Shown: piece after piece, positions 29,010 to 39,571 of the stretch
Layout of the letters: every line of letters starts with the position of its first letter
Position numbering within the stretch: the first letter of the stretch is position 1
Source of the DNA: Deltaproteobacteria bacterium
GTDB lineage: Bacteria; Myxococcota_A; Polyangia; Polyangiales; Polyangiaceae
NCBI GenBank assembly: GCA_016209145.1
Contig: JACQWT010000160.1
Span: 1 to 40,781, forward strand
Direction of reading: 5' to 3'
Length of the DNA: 40,781 nucleotides
Notes under the pieces: generated by a model
What the model was told of the DNA's origin: nothing
The model's database searches: none
The model's input: only the letters and a program-made list of their open reading frames with translations
Position numbers and translations under genes: made by a program

Positions 29010-29612
29010 TCAGCGCCCCATCTCGATCGTCCGCCGCTCGCCGATGGGCTCGACGACATCCGGGGAGAGCTCGGCGAAAGAGTAGACGTACTTCTCGCCC
29101 TTGCGGGGGGCGAGATCTACGTGGTGGAACGTCCCTTGGGGGTCGCGGTAGTGCAGGCGGACCTCGGGCTTGCCGCCGACGTCCTGCACCGAGACGACCG
29201 CGTCTTGGAACGCGATCCGGAACACGTGCTTGCCCGGGACACGGGGCGCCGCGGTGTCGTCCGCCTGAAACATCCGGATGCTGTCACCCGCCGGTTTCTC
29301 CTCCACGCACCACGTCTCCATGAGAAGCCGGTCCCCTTCGGGAGCCACGTTGAACTCCCCCGTGGCGACGCAGAGGAACTCGATCTGCCGGCGCTCGGTC
29401 GGCACTGGTTCGCCCCGAGCGAGCCGGGCAAGGGGGCCGTGGACGAGCTCCTCGTACTTCGACCCGGGAGGGTCCTCCGACTTGGGCTTGGGCAGGGGAG
29501 CCGTCGCCACGGGCGGAGCCGGGCCTGCCGCCTTCGGAGAGGCGGGGGCGGCGGCCTGACAGCCCGTGACCGCCAACAGGAGCGGCGCAAGGTTCAGGAC
29601 GGCTTGTCGCAT
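29010..29612 (-). CDS. Lipoprotein of unknown function
   Basis: A 200-residue lipoprotein: the signal LAPLLLAVTGC ends in a lipobox cysteine, and a Pro/Ala/Lys-rich linker follows. The globular part contains ERRQIEFLCVATGEF, ETWCVEEKPAG and a beta-strand-rich end (FRIAFQDAVVSVQDVGGKPE, FAELSPDVVEPI). The two cysteines could form a disulphide. No family recognised. It is divergent from the DUF2452-like gene. Confidence 0.6.
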   Translation of the reverse strand: MRQAVLNLAPLLLAVTGCQAAAPASPKAAGPAPPVATAPLPKPKSEDPPGSKYEELVHGPLARLARGEPVPTERRQIEFLCVATGEFNVAPEGDRLLMETWCVEEKPAGDSIRMFQADDTAAPRVPGKHVFRIAFQDAVVSVQDVGGKPEVRLHYRDPQGTFHHVDLAPRKGEKYVYSFAELSPDVVEPIGERRTIEMGR

Positions 29613-29716
29613 TCAGCCAGCCTGGCCGGCGAGGCTAGCGCCGGTGCTGCTCCATGGCTAGCCTGGAGCGTTGGCGCGCCGCCTGGCTCGCGGCGTCGCG
29701 GTCTTGGCGTTATTCT

Positions 29717-30232
29717 ATGCTACCCCCCAGAGCCATGGGCGGCGCGGGTTCGAGCGGCGAGGGCGGCGGCAGGCACGCCGGGCCGGCCTGCGCCTCGCCC
29801 TACCCCCTGAGCCGGCTCGCGCCGCGCCACGAGCTCGTGAACGTGGCGCGCGAGATCGAGCAGGCGGATGCGCTGCTGCGCGTCTCGGCGGGCGCCAAGC
29901 TCCAGCAGATCGTCGAGCAGATCCGCGCCCTGCAGGAGCAGGCGCGCAGCGTGCTGGCCGAGGCACGGCGCGACGCCGAGCTGCACCGGGCGCGCTGCTG
30001 CTTCGTGCGGCGGCCCGGGCACGTCTATCACCTCTACCGCGGTCGCGACGGCACGCTCGTCTTCTCGCTGCTCTCGCCCGAGGACTGGGACGGCGAGCCG
30101 CCCCACGATTTCCAGGGCTCCTTCCGGCTGGAGACGGACATGTCCTGGACGCCGGTTGGCGAGATCGGGCGGCGCGAGGAGGCGGCCGACGTGGTCGCGG
30201 CGCTGCTGGAGGCGGCGGACCGCAAGGGCTAG
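29717..30232 (+). CDS. DUF2452-like protein
   Basis: A 171-residue cytoplasmic protein matching the DUF2452 family pattern: PYPLSRLAPRHELVNVAREI, EQADALLRVSAGAKLQQIV, then QIRALQEQARSVLAEA. A C-terminal beta domain (HRARCCFVRRPGHVYHLY, FSLLSPEDW) follows. Function unknown. The exact start is uncertain: ATGs at 29717 and 29735 are both possible and none has a strong ribosome binding site. The N-terminal Gly/Ser stretch before PYPLS is probably flexible. Confidence 0.65.
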   Translation: MLPPRAMGGAGSSGEGGGRHAGPACASPYPLSRLAPRHELVNVAREIEQADALLRVSAGAKLQQIVEQIRALQEQARSVLAEARRDAELHRARCCFVRRPGHVYHLYRGRDGTLVFSLLSPEDWDGEPPHDFQGSFRLETDMSWTPVGEIGRREEAADVVAALLEAADRKG

Positions 30233-30306
30233 TCTAGCGCACCCGGGCGTGGCCAGGTACGCTTGGGGTCGGCCGCCATGCGGCCACGGCGAGGAGGCAC
30301 AGAGAA

Positions 30307-32498
30307 GTGATAGGCAGCATTCGGTTCGGCAGGCGCGCGGCGGTGCTGGCGCTGGTCTCGGCCATGGGCGGCGCGGCGGCGTGTAGCGGCAGCGAGCCCG
30401 CCGTCATCTCGCAGAGCAGCAGCGGCAGCGGGGGCGCGGGCGGCTGCCCGTCCGGGCTCAAGGAGTGCGGCGGCCGCTGCGCCGACACGGCGCTCGATCC
30501 GCAGCACTGCGGCGGGTGCGGGAACGCCTGCGCGCAGGGCCAGGTGTGCTCGACCGGCCAGTGCGGCTTCGAGTGCGGCGGCGGCACGACCAAGTGCGGC
30601 GGCAAGTGCGTGCGCACCGACAACGACGCCGAGCACTGCGGCGGCTGCAACCAGGCATGTGGCGTGGGCGAGCTGTGCTCGGCCGGCCAGTGTGGCGTGC
30701 AGTGCCTGGGCGGCACCACCTTGTGCGCCGGGGGCTGCGTCGACACCAAGCTCGATCCCGGCCACTGCGGCGGCTGCAACAAGGCCTGCGGCCCGGGCGA
30801 GGTATGCTCGGCCGGCCAGTGCGGCATGGACTGCGCCGGCGGCACCGCGAAGTGCAGCGGCAAGTGCGCCGACACGGAGATCGATCCGGCCAACTGCGGC
30901 GCCTGCGCCAACGCGTGCGGCGCCGGCGAGGTGTGCTCGGGCGGCGCGTGCGGCATGAAGTGCACCGGCGGCACGGTGCAGTGCGGCAACAAGTGCATCG
31001 ACACCAAGCTCGATCCCTTCAACTGCGGCCGCTGCGGCGAGGCCTGCGGCCAGGGCGAGGTCTGCTCGGCCGGCCCGTGCGGCCTGGAGTGCGCGGGCGG
31101 CACCACCAAAGAAGTGCGGCCTGGACTGCACCGGCGGCACTACGAAGTGCGGCAACAAGTGCGTCGACGCGCAGTCGGACGCCGGCAACTGCGGCCTGTG
31201 CGGCAAGGCCTGCCTGCCGGGACAGGTCTGCTCGGCCGGAACATGCGCCCTGGTGTGCGGGGGGGGCACCACCAAGTGCGGCGACAAGTGCGTGGACGCG
31301 CAGTCCGACGTCGCCAACTGCGGAAGCTGCAACAACGCCTGCCCGCAGGGCCAGGTGTGCTCGGCCGGGAGCTGCGCGCTGGTGTGCGGCGGCGGCACGA
31401 CCAAGTGCGGCTCGTCTTGCGTGAACGTGCAGACCGACGCCGCCAACTGCGGGGGCTGCAACAACGCCTGCCCGCAGGGCCAGGTGTGCTCGGCCGGGAA
31501 CTGCGCGCTGGTGTGCGGCGGCGGCACGACCAAGTGCGCCGGCAAGTGCGTGGACACGCAGACCCGGCACGACCAAGTGCGCCGGCAAGTGCGTCGATCT
31601 CCAGGTCGATGCCGCCAACTGCGGAAGCTGCGGTGCCGCCTGCGGCAAGGAGCAGGTGTGCAGCGCGGGCAAGTGCGAGCTGCTGTGCACGGGCGGCACG
31701 ACCAAGTGCGGCAACGCCTGCGTGAGCCTGCAGACCGACCCGGCCAACTGCGGGCAGTGCGGCAAGGCGTGCGGGCAGGCCGAGAGCTGCGACAAGGGCG
31801 CGTGCGTGACCGTCCTCCTCAAGACCTGCAAGGACATCCTCGACTAGGGCAAGAGCCAGGGCAACGGCACCTACGACGTCGATCCCACGGGCGGCGACCC
31901 CGCGGACAAGTTCAAGGTCTACTGCGACATGTCCGCCGACGGCGGCGGCTGGACGCTGCTCGCCTGGACGGGCAACTCGGCCCAGCAGCCCTACGGCGTG
32001 CCGTACCCCGGGCTCGCGCCCTGCCCCGCCCTGAACTGCCTGCGCGGGTCGGTGAGCGCACCGCCCGGACCGCAGCAGTTGATTGCCCTGTCCAAGGACT
32101 TCGCCAAGGCGCAGTCGCAGAACACGATGGGCAGCTTCACCGCCATGGCCGGCTACCAGTACGCCGGCAAGTACGTCTACAGCACCCTCGCCAACCTGAA
32201 GCTCACCTACGGCCTGCTCAACTGCAGCGGCCAGAACTACGCGCAGGGCACCTTCACCGCGCTGGTCGGGCCGGCCACCTACAATGGCGCGGCGGTCTAC
32301 CTGTCGCAGGGCCTCGTCTACCAGAGCTACGACTTCTCGTCGGACGGCAATCAGTACATCTGGAACGTGGGCGTCCCGAGCACCTACTGCGACGGCAGCG
32401 GGGTCATGCCGGGAAGCTGGATGGGCACCTGGAGCCAGAGCCAGTACGGACCGTATCTGCCCAGCTCCACCGGTGCCCACTCCGTCTGGGTTCGCTAG
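30307..32498 (+). pseudogene. Cys-rich repeat lipoprotein with a fibrinogen-like GGGWT domain, frame-disrupted
   Basis: The first frame starts at GTG 30307, with a lipoprotein signal (LALVSAMGGAAAC). It reads through tandem Cys-rich repeats of the form KCGxKCxDTxxDxxNCGxCxxAC about every 38 residues. At about 31110 it enters a wrong frame; the same repeats continue in another frame up to about 31565, then in a third frame. That third frame meets an in-frame TAG at 31845-31847 (ILD-stop-GKSQGNG). Without it, the frame continues into a fibrinogen/GGGWT domain (FKVYCDMSADGGGWTLL) that ends at 32498. Both frame breaks fall where a repeat looks partly deleted. The restored gene would encode a surface lipoprotein of more than 730 residues. 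The Cys-rich repeats have sometimes been mislabelled as tryptophan synthase in databases. Confidence 0.75.
30450..31790 (+). repeat. Tandem Cys-rich repeat array (about 114 nt per unit)
   Basis: About a dozen tandem units encode the CxGGTTKCxGKCxDTxxDPxNCGxCxxACxxGxVCSAGxC pattern (each residue string here is a consensus, not a full read). Neighbouring units around 31250-31550 are nearly identical in DNA. Two unit junctions (about 31110 and 31565) are out of frame. Confidence 0.75.
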
Positions 32499-34490
32499 CG
32501 GGCGCCGCGGCGCGCGCGCCGCCACCCCAGGGCCACGGCCGCGACAAGCGCTACGAGCAGGCCGGCGCCGCCGCCGCCGCCACGCGCCCGGCCGGGCGCC
32601 GCGCACAGGCAGCTCCGGCCGGTCAGATCCCACGGGGCCCGGAGGCGGCCGGCGCCCCCGGCCGACGCGTCGGCCCCACCGGCCGAGGCGTCGGGCTCCC
32701 CGGCATCGGGCCCGCCCGCGTCAGGCACCTCGGGCTCGATCTGGCAGGCGGCCGAGCAGCCGTCCCCGTCCTGCTGGTTCCCGTCGTCACACTGCTCCGC
32801 GCCGGCCACGACGCCGTCGCCGCAGCCCGGCGTGCAGACGCTGGGCTGGCCGCTGCAACTGTAGCCGGGCTCGATCTGGCACAGGGCCGAGCAGCCGTCG
32901 CCCCCCTGGGGGCCGCCGTCGTCACACTGCTCCGCGCCCGCGATGAGCCCGTCGCCGCAGACCGTGTGGCACGCGCTCGGCGCGCCCGCGCACGTCCAGC
33001 CGGGCTCGATCGCGCAGGCGGCCGAGCAGCCGTCCCCGCCCTGCTGGTTGCCGTCGTCGCACTGCTCGCCGCCCAGGACCAGGCCGTCGCCGCAGCTCGG
33101 CGTCCACGATCAGGCCGTCGCCGCAGATGGGCGTGCAGGTGCTGGGCTGCCCCGCGCACTTCCAGCCCTGCTCTACGGCGCACACGGCCGAGCAGCCGTC
33201 GCCGCCGCTCGCGTTCTTGTCGTCGCACTGCTCACCCCCCACGATGAGCCCATCGCCGCAGACGGGCGCGCACGCGCTCGGCTGGCCCGCGCACTTCCAG
33301 CCCGTCTCCACCGCGCACAGGGCCGAGCAGCCGTCGCCGCCGCTCGCGTTCTTGTCGTCGCACTGCTCCCCGGGCAGGACGAGCCCGTCGCCGCAGTCGC
33401 AGGCGTCGCCCGTGCCGTCCTTGTCAACGTCGGCCTGTCCCGGGTTGAACACCATGGGGCAGTTGTCCACGCCGCTCGGGACGCCGTCCTTGTCCGGATC
33501 GTCCATCTTCACCCGGAAGCTCTGCGAGAACACGAGCACGCCGGCCTGCTCGCCGGTGTGCTTTCGCTCCTGGTCCTGGCAGCGATCCTCGTCCACGCGC
33601 AAGAAGACCGTCTTGGGAGTAAGGCCGAGGTAGCGCGGCCAGCCCCCGTCGGTCTCGTTGCGGGTCTGGAGCTTGGCCACGAAAAGCGGAATGCCGGAGT
33701 ACGTGTTGGAGAACGTCACCAGCGTGGACAAGTCATCCCAGCCTGCCACCACGTCGCCCGTGCGGATCGTCTCGTAAAGCACGCCCTTGCCGTCGGCGTC
33801 GGTGAACTTGCCCTTGACGTTGCCGTCGATCGCCACCCAGCCGACCACTTCGGCCTGGCCCAGGGGCTTCGAGGTGCACTCGCAGCCGTCGAGCGCGAGC
33901 TCGAAGCCCTGGGCCGTGACGTTGCGCACGGCCGTGGCAAGGAACGGCGTGGAGGGCTGCTTGGGCAAATCGCCCGTCTCGTTGGCCAGGCTCTGGATCT
34001 GGGCGAGCACGATGGGGCTGGTGAAGCCGGCCGGCAGCGCCACGGCCTGCATGCTGCCGCCGCCCTTGTAGACGAGCGTGCTCGTCTTGACCACGCCCGC
34101 GGCGATCTTGCGGTCGTCGGGCAGCCACCACTGCCCCGCCTCGACCACGAGGTAGGCGATCTGCATCTCGACGTGCGGGCCGTCCTCGCTCGGCGGCTCC
34201 GCCAGCGTGAGCTCGAATGAGCCCTTGGTGACGTTGCGCAGCCGGAAATCCGCGGGGTTGTCGCCGTTCGAGTTGGGAATGGCGATGATGATGGGCTGCT
34301 CGTAGTCGTAGCTCAGCTTCACCGTGTCCCAGGTGGGCACGTCGTAGGTGTTCTTCTTGTTGACCGCGCCGCCTTCGAGATGAAAGACGTAGGGCTCCGC
34401 GTGGGCAATGGCCGCGCCCGACAGCACGGCCGCCACGAGAAGCTGCGCCAAGACAGCCCCCCGGCGCCGGGCCGGCAGTTCTGCGTCCAT
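32495..34490 (-). pseudogene. Secreted DUF4215-repeat protein with MYXO-CTERM tail, frame-disrupted
   Basis: The N terminus is a signal peptide (AQLLVAAVLSGAAIAHA). A beta-rich domain of about 330 residues is unrecognised. It is followed by a thrombospondin type-3-like calcium repeat (DPDKDGVPSGVDNCP, DVDKDGTGDACDCGDG) and DUF4215 units (CGDGLIVGGEQCDDKNASGG, DGCSA, CAVExGWKC). At about 33100 the frame breaks inside a unit ([10 protein letters not shown]), and the remaining units continue in another frame. The end is Asp/Gly/Pro-rich, then CLCAAPG, a hydrophobic helix and RRARR: a MYXO-CTERM sorting signal for surface anchoring. The gene starts right after the metalloprotease stop, so the two are co-transcribed. 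Its stop codon overlaps that of the convergent fibrinogen-like gene (CTAG). Confidence 0.78.
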
Positions 34491-34494
34491 CCTC

Positions 34495-37400
34495 TCAGTC
34501 CCCGAAGATCTGCAGCGCCGGCTCGGGGAAGCCGAGCTTGGCCGCGGTGTCGCGCATGAAGTCGATGAGGCCGCGGTACTTGCGCAGTTGCTGGCAAGCC
34601 TTGTTGTCGTCGCAGTTGCCGCCCTTGACCTTGGGCGCACCGTCCTCGTCGAAGAGCACCTTGGCCGCGCCGGTCGTGGGATCGAAGGGCTCCTCCGGAT
34701 CGAGCAAGTATGCCTGGCTCGTCAAGTGGTTGGCCCACTGGATCATCTTCGCGGCGATCCCCTTGTCGTAGGTCTTGCCGAAGATCTGCTCGTCGCCAAA
34801 GCGCTTGGCGAGGTAGCGCAGGCCGGTCTCCGGATCTTCCCACTCGACCCGTTGCTCGGGCAGATAGTCGGGGTCCAGGTCGCTGCCGAGGCGGTAGACG
34901 CGCGCCAGATCGACCCAGTCGAGGATCTCCTTGCCGGGCTGGTAGACGTAGAACCAGAAGGCGATGAACTTCTGCACCTCGTAGCCCAACTGTGGATCGA
35001 CGAACCATGCCTCGGTATCGGACGCGCCATTGGCAATGGGGTTGCCGAGCGTATCCACGCAGGCCATCACCTGGCCCACGGGCGCGCAGGCGAGCGGCCC
35101 CTCTTGCGGCACGTAGGAGACCCACGCCATCCCGCTCGCGGGCCACGTCTTGCGGCAGTCGGAGGAGCAGGCGTCGCCGTCCTTCTTGTTGCCGTCCTCG
35201 CACTCCTCGCCGTCCTGCGGCTGGAGCACGCCGTCGCCGCAGTACGGCGGCTTGTTCGCCTGCGCCGGCCCGAGCGGGGCAAAGGCCGGCCGGCCCTTGT
35301 CGTCCGAGCCGATGCGGGGGCCGAGGAGCTGGTAGTCCTCGGTCAGAGCGACGCCGATGAGCCGGCGCATGCCGTCCGGGTAGAGATCCGCGAAGTTGAT
35401 GTGCCGGAACCGGGCGTCGATGCCGTCCCAGCGCCAGAAGTTGATGGCGCCATAGGCGGCGTTGAGCATGGCCTCCATGGCGTAGGTCTTCTCGTAGTAG
35501 CTCCCCGCCTGGTTCAGGTAGTCGATGGTCCAGTAGCCGTGGGCGTACTGGAAGTCGTTGTTGACCGGCCGGCCGCCGTAGCTGACCGAGCTTCCGGCGA
35601 TCATGTTGCCGTTGGGGATGAAGCCGACCAGGGCCGAACCCGCCGGCGGGACCGCGAACACGTCCTCGGCCGGCATGAGGATGCGGTCGCTGTTGGGGTT
35701 GCAGCCCAGGCCGCTCGACGGGCAGTAGTGCAGACCGCGGTGGGGACGGGTCAGCACGCGGGCAAAGTGATCGAAGCCCACCGAGGCAGCCACGGCGTGA
35801 TCGTAGAGGAAGCTGCCCGGGCCGGTGTTGTAGGCCACAATCGGCGCGAAGGACGCGCCGATATCCTTGGCAAACTGGCGCAGGATGAAGGCCACCGAGT
35901 AGGCAAAGCCCTGCGTCAGGTTCTCGATCTTGACGTGGTAGCGCGACAGGGCCCGCTGGTAGGCGCCGTAGACCGTGAAGTTGACCCGGCCGTTGCGGAA
36001 GTTGTCGAAGATGTGCCGGTTCTCGTACAGGTTCGTGTGGAAGACCATCTCCTCGTACATGTCGGCGCCGTTGTCGTGCCGGTAGGCCGAGGGGGACCAG
36101 CCGTCGGCCCACTCGTCGCTCATGAAGGCGTAGGGTACGCGCGGCCGATTGCGCCGGTCGCCGGCGCGCCGGGGCGTGAAGAAGCGCGGATCGTCGAAGT
36201 CCACGGTGATCTGGTCGGGCACCATGTCGGCCCACTGCACGTAGTCGATCGCGGGCCGGGCGCAGCGCTCGCCGTGCACGACCTGGCCGTCCCAGAGCGG
36301 ATCCCAGGCGCCCCAGTCGGCCTCGCGCCACCATGACGGCGGCTGTGGATCGACCGGCGCGCAGCGCTCGGGCTGCACCAGCTTGAAGACCTGGTTGTAG
36401 AAGGAGTAGTGGGGCACAGTCTGCCAGTTGCTGCAATTGCCGGTCTTTGGATCGCAGGAGCAGGTCTTGCCCTCGGGGCAGTAGTTCGCGGTCTGGCCGA
36501 AGATGTAGCCCGGGTAGTCGACCAGGGCCTTGACCGCGTCGCCCGTCGTGAAACTCTCGCCAGTGGGATCGTAGAACACCCCATCGTCGCGCACGTCCAC
36601 CGTGCCGGCGTAGAACATGCGCGTCGCGGCGAGATCGTAGATGCTAAGTCCCAGCATGTCCTGCGTGACGTCGCCCGGGTAGTCCATGATGCTGGAGTTC
36701 ATCCAGGTCCAGATGGAGCCGTCGATCTCGTCCTGCGTGAGCGGATCGTAGTAGCGCGGGCCGATGCAGGCGGCGCCGTCCTCCTGCAGGCCCTTGCACA
36801 GCTTGGTCACGTTGCCCGTGTCGGTGCGGAGCTGCCAGTACTGCGTCTTGTAGTTGTACTTGTCGTAGGAGCTGACGAAGTTGTGGCGCAGCCCGATGGT
36901 GTGCCCCATCTCGTGCAGGATGACGGTGTAGTTCATGCGCGTGCGCAGGAAATCCCACATCTTCTGCAGCCGCTCGTGCTGCGCCGCCGCCGATGCCTTG
37001 GCATCGAAGGGGAACTTGCGCTTCATCATGGCCGCGGCGGCGGGGATGCCCGTCGGCTCGGGCGCGCCGAGCAAGCACTGGCCCTTGTCGGCGAGCTTCT
37101 TCTGCGCCTCGTCGTAGAGGCGCAAGAGCACGTGCGAGTTCATGCCGCGTAGCGGCGAGGCCATCTCGAGCTGCTTCTCGTAGGGCAGGTCGGGACTGAC
37201 GCCGGCCATCTGCAGCCACATTGGGCCAATCAGCTCGGCCTCGACGCCGGTGTCCTTGGCCTTCTGGATGCGCGCCTCGAACTCCGAGCGGTCCTCAGGG
37301 ATGACGCCCGGCGGCACGATCTCGCGCTCCAGATCGCGGTACATCTTGGCGAAGCGGCTCATGTCGAACTGCTTCGCGAGCTCGGGCGCCTTCTGCACGT

Positions 37401-39501
37401 CCTCCAGGGTCAGGCCGGTGATGCCAGAGATGCGCTGCTGCACCTCCTGCTCGGTCATGAGCGGGCCGGCCTGCGCCTTGGCGTAGCCCCCGGCCTGCAC
37501 CCAGTCGTGCACGTGCTTGCCGCTCGTGATGATCTCCGCCGTGATCTCGCCGTTCATCCAGCGGATCTGGTTGAGGAAGGTCTGCGCGGCCGTGTCGGTG
37601 ACCGAGTTGTAGACATTGATGTTGGCCGAGATGATCTCCCCCGTCAGCGGATCGCCGAGCGAGGGGCCGTAGCCCCAGGGGCTGGAGGTCTCGGGCGTGG
37701 GCCAGAGGTTGACCTGGTGGTAGCGAATGTCGCCGGGCCGGACGACGGTGCCGGCCGGCCCGCAGGCGGGATGATCGGTCGCGCGCACGGGGTTGGCGCA
37801 GAGCACGACCATGGGCTCCATCGCCGCCACCGAGTTGGGATCGAGGCCGGAGGAGCACGCAGCGCGGCTCTTGCCCTGCTCCACGCAGATGTTGACCTCG
37901 CGCACCCGGTCGAGCTCGGCGTCGTCGTGCGACTGGTCGATGGGGAACACCTTGGCGCACGCCTCGCGCGCCGCCGCGAAGTCCGCGCCGGGCTGGGCCG
38001 CAGCCTGCCAGCGGGTGCCAGTCAGCGACGCCGTGCCGGTGCGCATGCACTCGGAGTAGCGCGCCGCCTGCACCGCCGTACGCACGGCCGCGTCCCACTG
38101 CCAGGTGGCGTGCTGGGTCGACTCGAAGATCGGCCGATCTTCCATGTTGACGGTGTAGTGCCAGGGGACGGGGCGCAGCTCGCGACGGGCGTAGGGGATG
38201 GTGCAGCGACCAACGAGCTCGCTGCAGCGCGAGCCGGGCGCAGTAGGCACGAGCTTGCCGTCCACGTAGACGCCGTGCTCCAGCCGCACGGTCCAGCTCC
38301 CGTCGGCGTTGGGCTCGGCGTTGACGGTCTCGCACTCGTCGTCCGTGCCGTCGGGGCCGAGCACGACGATGGGCTTGCCGTCGGAGCCGAGCACCTGGTT
38401 GCCCTCCTCGTCCTTGGCGTAGAACTCGCCGTCGCGCGTGGGATCGAGCTTGTTGAGGTAGGTCTCGCGCGTGGCGCAGGGCGCGTCGGAGTGGCTCTGT
38501 TGCCAGATGTTGTAGCGCTGGGCGAAGCGGCGGTACTTGTCGTCCACGATGCCGTAGTTGCGGTCGAAGCCGATGCGGTTCTGGGTGAACACGCCGAAGG
38601 CGGTCATGCGGGAGCCGTCCCAGTCGATGGGCTCGTAGTCCGTGAAGCCGGGCTCGCCGCGCTGCCCGACGCGGCGGAAGGAGTAGCGCACCGTGACCTC
38701 GCTGTTCTCGCAGTTGCCCCAAGGGTAGCTCGCGCCGACGACCAGGCTGCCGCGGTAGAAGCAGGCCGGGACGGCGCCGTAGCCGAGATCGATGATCAGC
38801 GGCTTGATGTGAACCTTGTTGGTCACGTCGAAGTAGCCGTCCGCGACCGAGAACACCGGCGCGTCGGGGCTGTTCGGATCGCTCACGTAGTAGGCCAGGT
38901 CCTCGACCTCGTAGTCGTCGCCGGCCAACGGATCCCAAAGGCGCGACGAGCTCACCAGGTTCTTCGACCAGTTGACGCGCATGTACTCGCGCTGATACCA
39001 GGGCCGGTCGGTCTCGTTTTCCTCGATGACGTTGAGCTCCTCACCCGTCGAGGGGTTGTAGGCGCGCTTGATGTCGAAGTGCTTGTCGATCTCGTACGCC
39101 GCCACGACCTCGCCGTTGTTGGTGGTGCGCGCGCCGTGGCCGTCTACGCCGTCGGCCGACTCGTAGGTGAGCCGGGCGTTGAGCGTGTCCTCGGCGATCT
39201 CCCATTTCACGCGCTGCAGCATGCCGACCAGCCCCGCAAACACGCCGCCGTTGTCCGCGCCGTAGGGCACGTCCACGATGGTGGCCGCGCTGTAGAACTC
39301 CGGGTCGTCGGCCGGCGCCTGCAAGTCCGGGCCGAAGAAGCTCTTGGCCAGGGCGTTGGCCTGCACCCGGTTGATGGGCTCGCGTTCCTCGGCGCAGCCC
39401 GCGGCGGCGCCCGCGCACAGGGGCAGGGCAAGGCAGAGTAGGCCGATCCCATGCCGGCGGGTTCTCGTCGTTGTTGCGTTGCTGGTGGGCCTGGTGTCCA
39501 T
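34495..39501 (-). CDS. Large zinc metalloprotease lipoprotein (metzincin-type)
   Basis: A 1,668-residue lipoprotein: the signal LLCLALPLCAGAAAGC ends in a lipobox cysteine. The catalytic motif HEMGHTIGLRH lies at residues 863-873, the metzincin HExxHxxGxxH zinc-binding motif with catalytic Glu864. Around it are long beta-rich regions that probably bind substrate or partners. Near 35150-35250 a single DUF4215-like Cys-rich unit (CGDGVLQPQDGEECEDGNKK) is embedded in the C-terminal region. The same class of repeat occurs in the protein encoded directly downstream, hinting at a shared surface complex. ATG 39501 has AAGAGG upstream. Substrate unknown; predatory or matrix-degrading roles are possible in myxobacteria. 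Confidence 0.85.
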   Translation of the reverse strand: MDTRPTSNATTTRTRRHGIGLLCLALPLCAGAAAGCAEEREPINRVQANALAKSFFGPDLQAPADDPEFYSAATIVDVPYGADNGGVFAGLVGMLQRVKWEIAEDTLNARLTYESADGVDGHGARTTNNGEVVAAYEIDKHFDIKRAYNPSTGEELNVIEENETDRPWYQREYMRVNWSKNLVSSSRLWDPLAGDDYEVEDLAYYVSDPNSPDAPVFSVADGYFDVTNKVHIKPLIIDLGYGAVPACFYRGSLVVGASYPWGNCENSEVTVRYSFRRVGQRGEPGFTDYEPIDWDGSRMTAFGVFTQNRIGFDRNYGIVDDKYRRFAQRYNIWQQSHSDAPCATRETYLNKLDPTRDGEFYAKDEEGNQVLGSDGKPIVVLGPDGTDDECETVNAEPNADGSWTVRLEHGVYVDGKLVPTAPGSRCSELVGRCTIPYARRELRPVPWHYTVNMEDRPIFESTQHATWQWDAAVRTAVQAARYSECMRTGTASLTGTRWQAAAQPGADFAAAREACAKVFPIDQSHDDAELDRVREVNICVEQGKSRAACSSGLDPNSVAAMEPMVVLCANPVRATDHPACGPAGTVVRPGDIRYHQVNLWPTPETSSPWGYGPSLGDPLTGEIISANINVYNSVTDTAAQTFLNQIRWMNGEITAEIITSGKHVHDWVQAGGYAKAQAGPLMTEQEVQQRISGITGLTLEDVQKAPELAKQFDMSRFAKMYRDLEREIVPPGVIPEDRSEFEARIQKAKDTGVEAELIGPMWLQMAGVSPDLPYEKQLEMASPLRGMNSHVLLRLYDEAQKKLADKGQCLLGAPEPTGIPAAAAMMKRKFPFDAKASAAAQHERLQKMWDFLRTRMNYTVILHEMGHTIGLRHNFVSSYDKYNYKTQYWQLRTDTGNVTKLCKGLQEDGAACIGPRYYDPLTQDEIDGSIWTWMNSSIMDYPGDVTQDMLGLSIYDLAATRMFYAGTVDVRDDGVFYDPTGESFTTGDAVKALVDYPGYIFGQTANYCPEGKTCSCDPKTGNCSNWQTVPHYSFYNQVFKLVQPERCAPVDPQPPSWWREADWGAWDPLWDGQVVHGERCARPAIDYVQWADMVPDQITVDFDDPRFFTPRRAGDRRNRPRVPYAFMSDEWADGWSPSAYRHDNGADMYEEMVFHTNLYENRHIFDNFRNGRVNFTVYGAYQRALSRYHVKIENLTQGFAYSVAFILRQFAKDIGASFAPIVAYNTGPGSFLYDHAVAASVGFDHFARVLTRPHRGLHYCPSSGLGCNPNSDRILMPAEDVFAVPPAGSALVGFIPNGNMIAGSSVSYGGRPVNNDFQYAHGYWTIDYLNQAGSYYEKTYAMEAMLNAAYGAINFWRWDGIDARFRHINFADLYPDGMRRLIGVALTEDYQLLGPRIGSDDKGRPAFAPLGPAQANKPPYCGDGVLQPQDGEECEDGNKKDGDACSSDCRKTWPASGMAWVSYVPQEGPLACAPVGQVMACVDTLGNPIANGASDTEAWFVDPQLGYEVQKFIAFWFYVYQPGKEILDWVDLARVYRLGSDLDPDYLPEQRVEWEDPETGLRYLAKRFGDEQIFGKTYDKGIAAKMIQWANHLTSQAYLLDPEEPFDPTTGAAKVLFDEDGAPKVKGGNCDDNKACQQLRKYRGLIDFMRDTAAKLGFPEPALQIFGD

Positions 39502-39571
39502 TGCCTCTTGTCCTCCGCGCGTCCGCGTACGATACGCCGACAGCGGGGAGTCTATCCGAAGGGACGACGCC

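Noticed and set aside
30307..32498. Tryptophan synthase-type annotation of the Cys-rich repeats
   Set aside because: No TrpA fold; the sequence is a simple Cys-rich tandem array.
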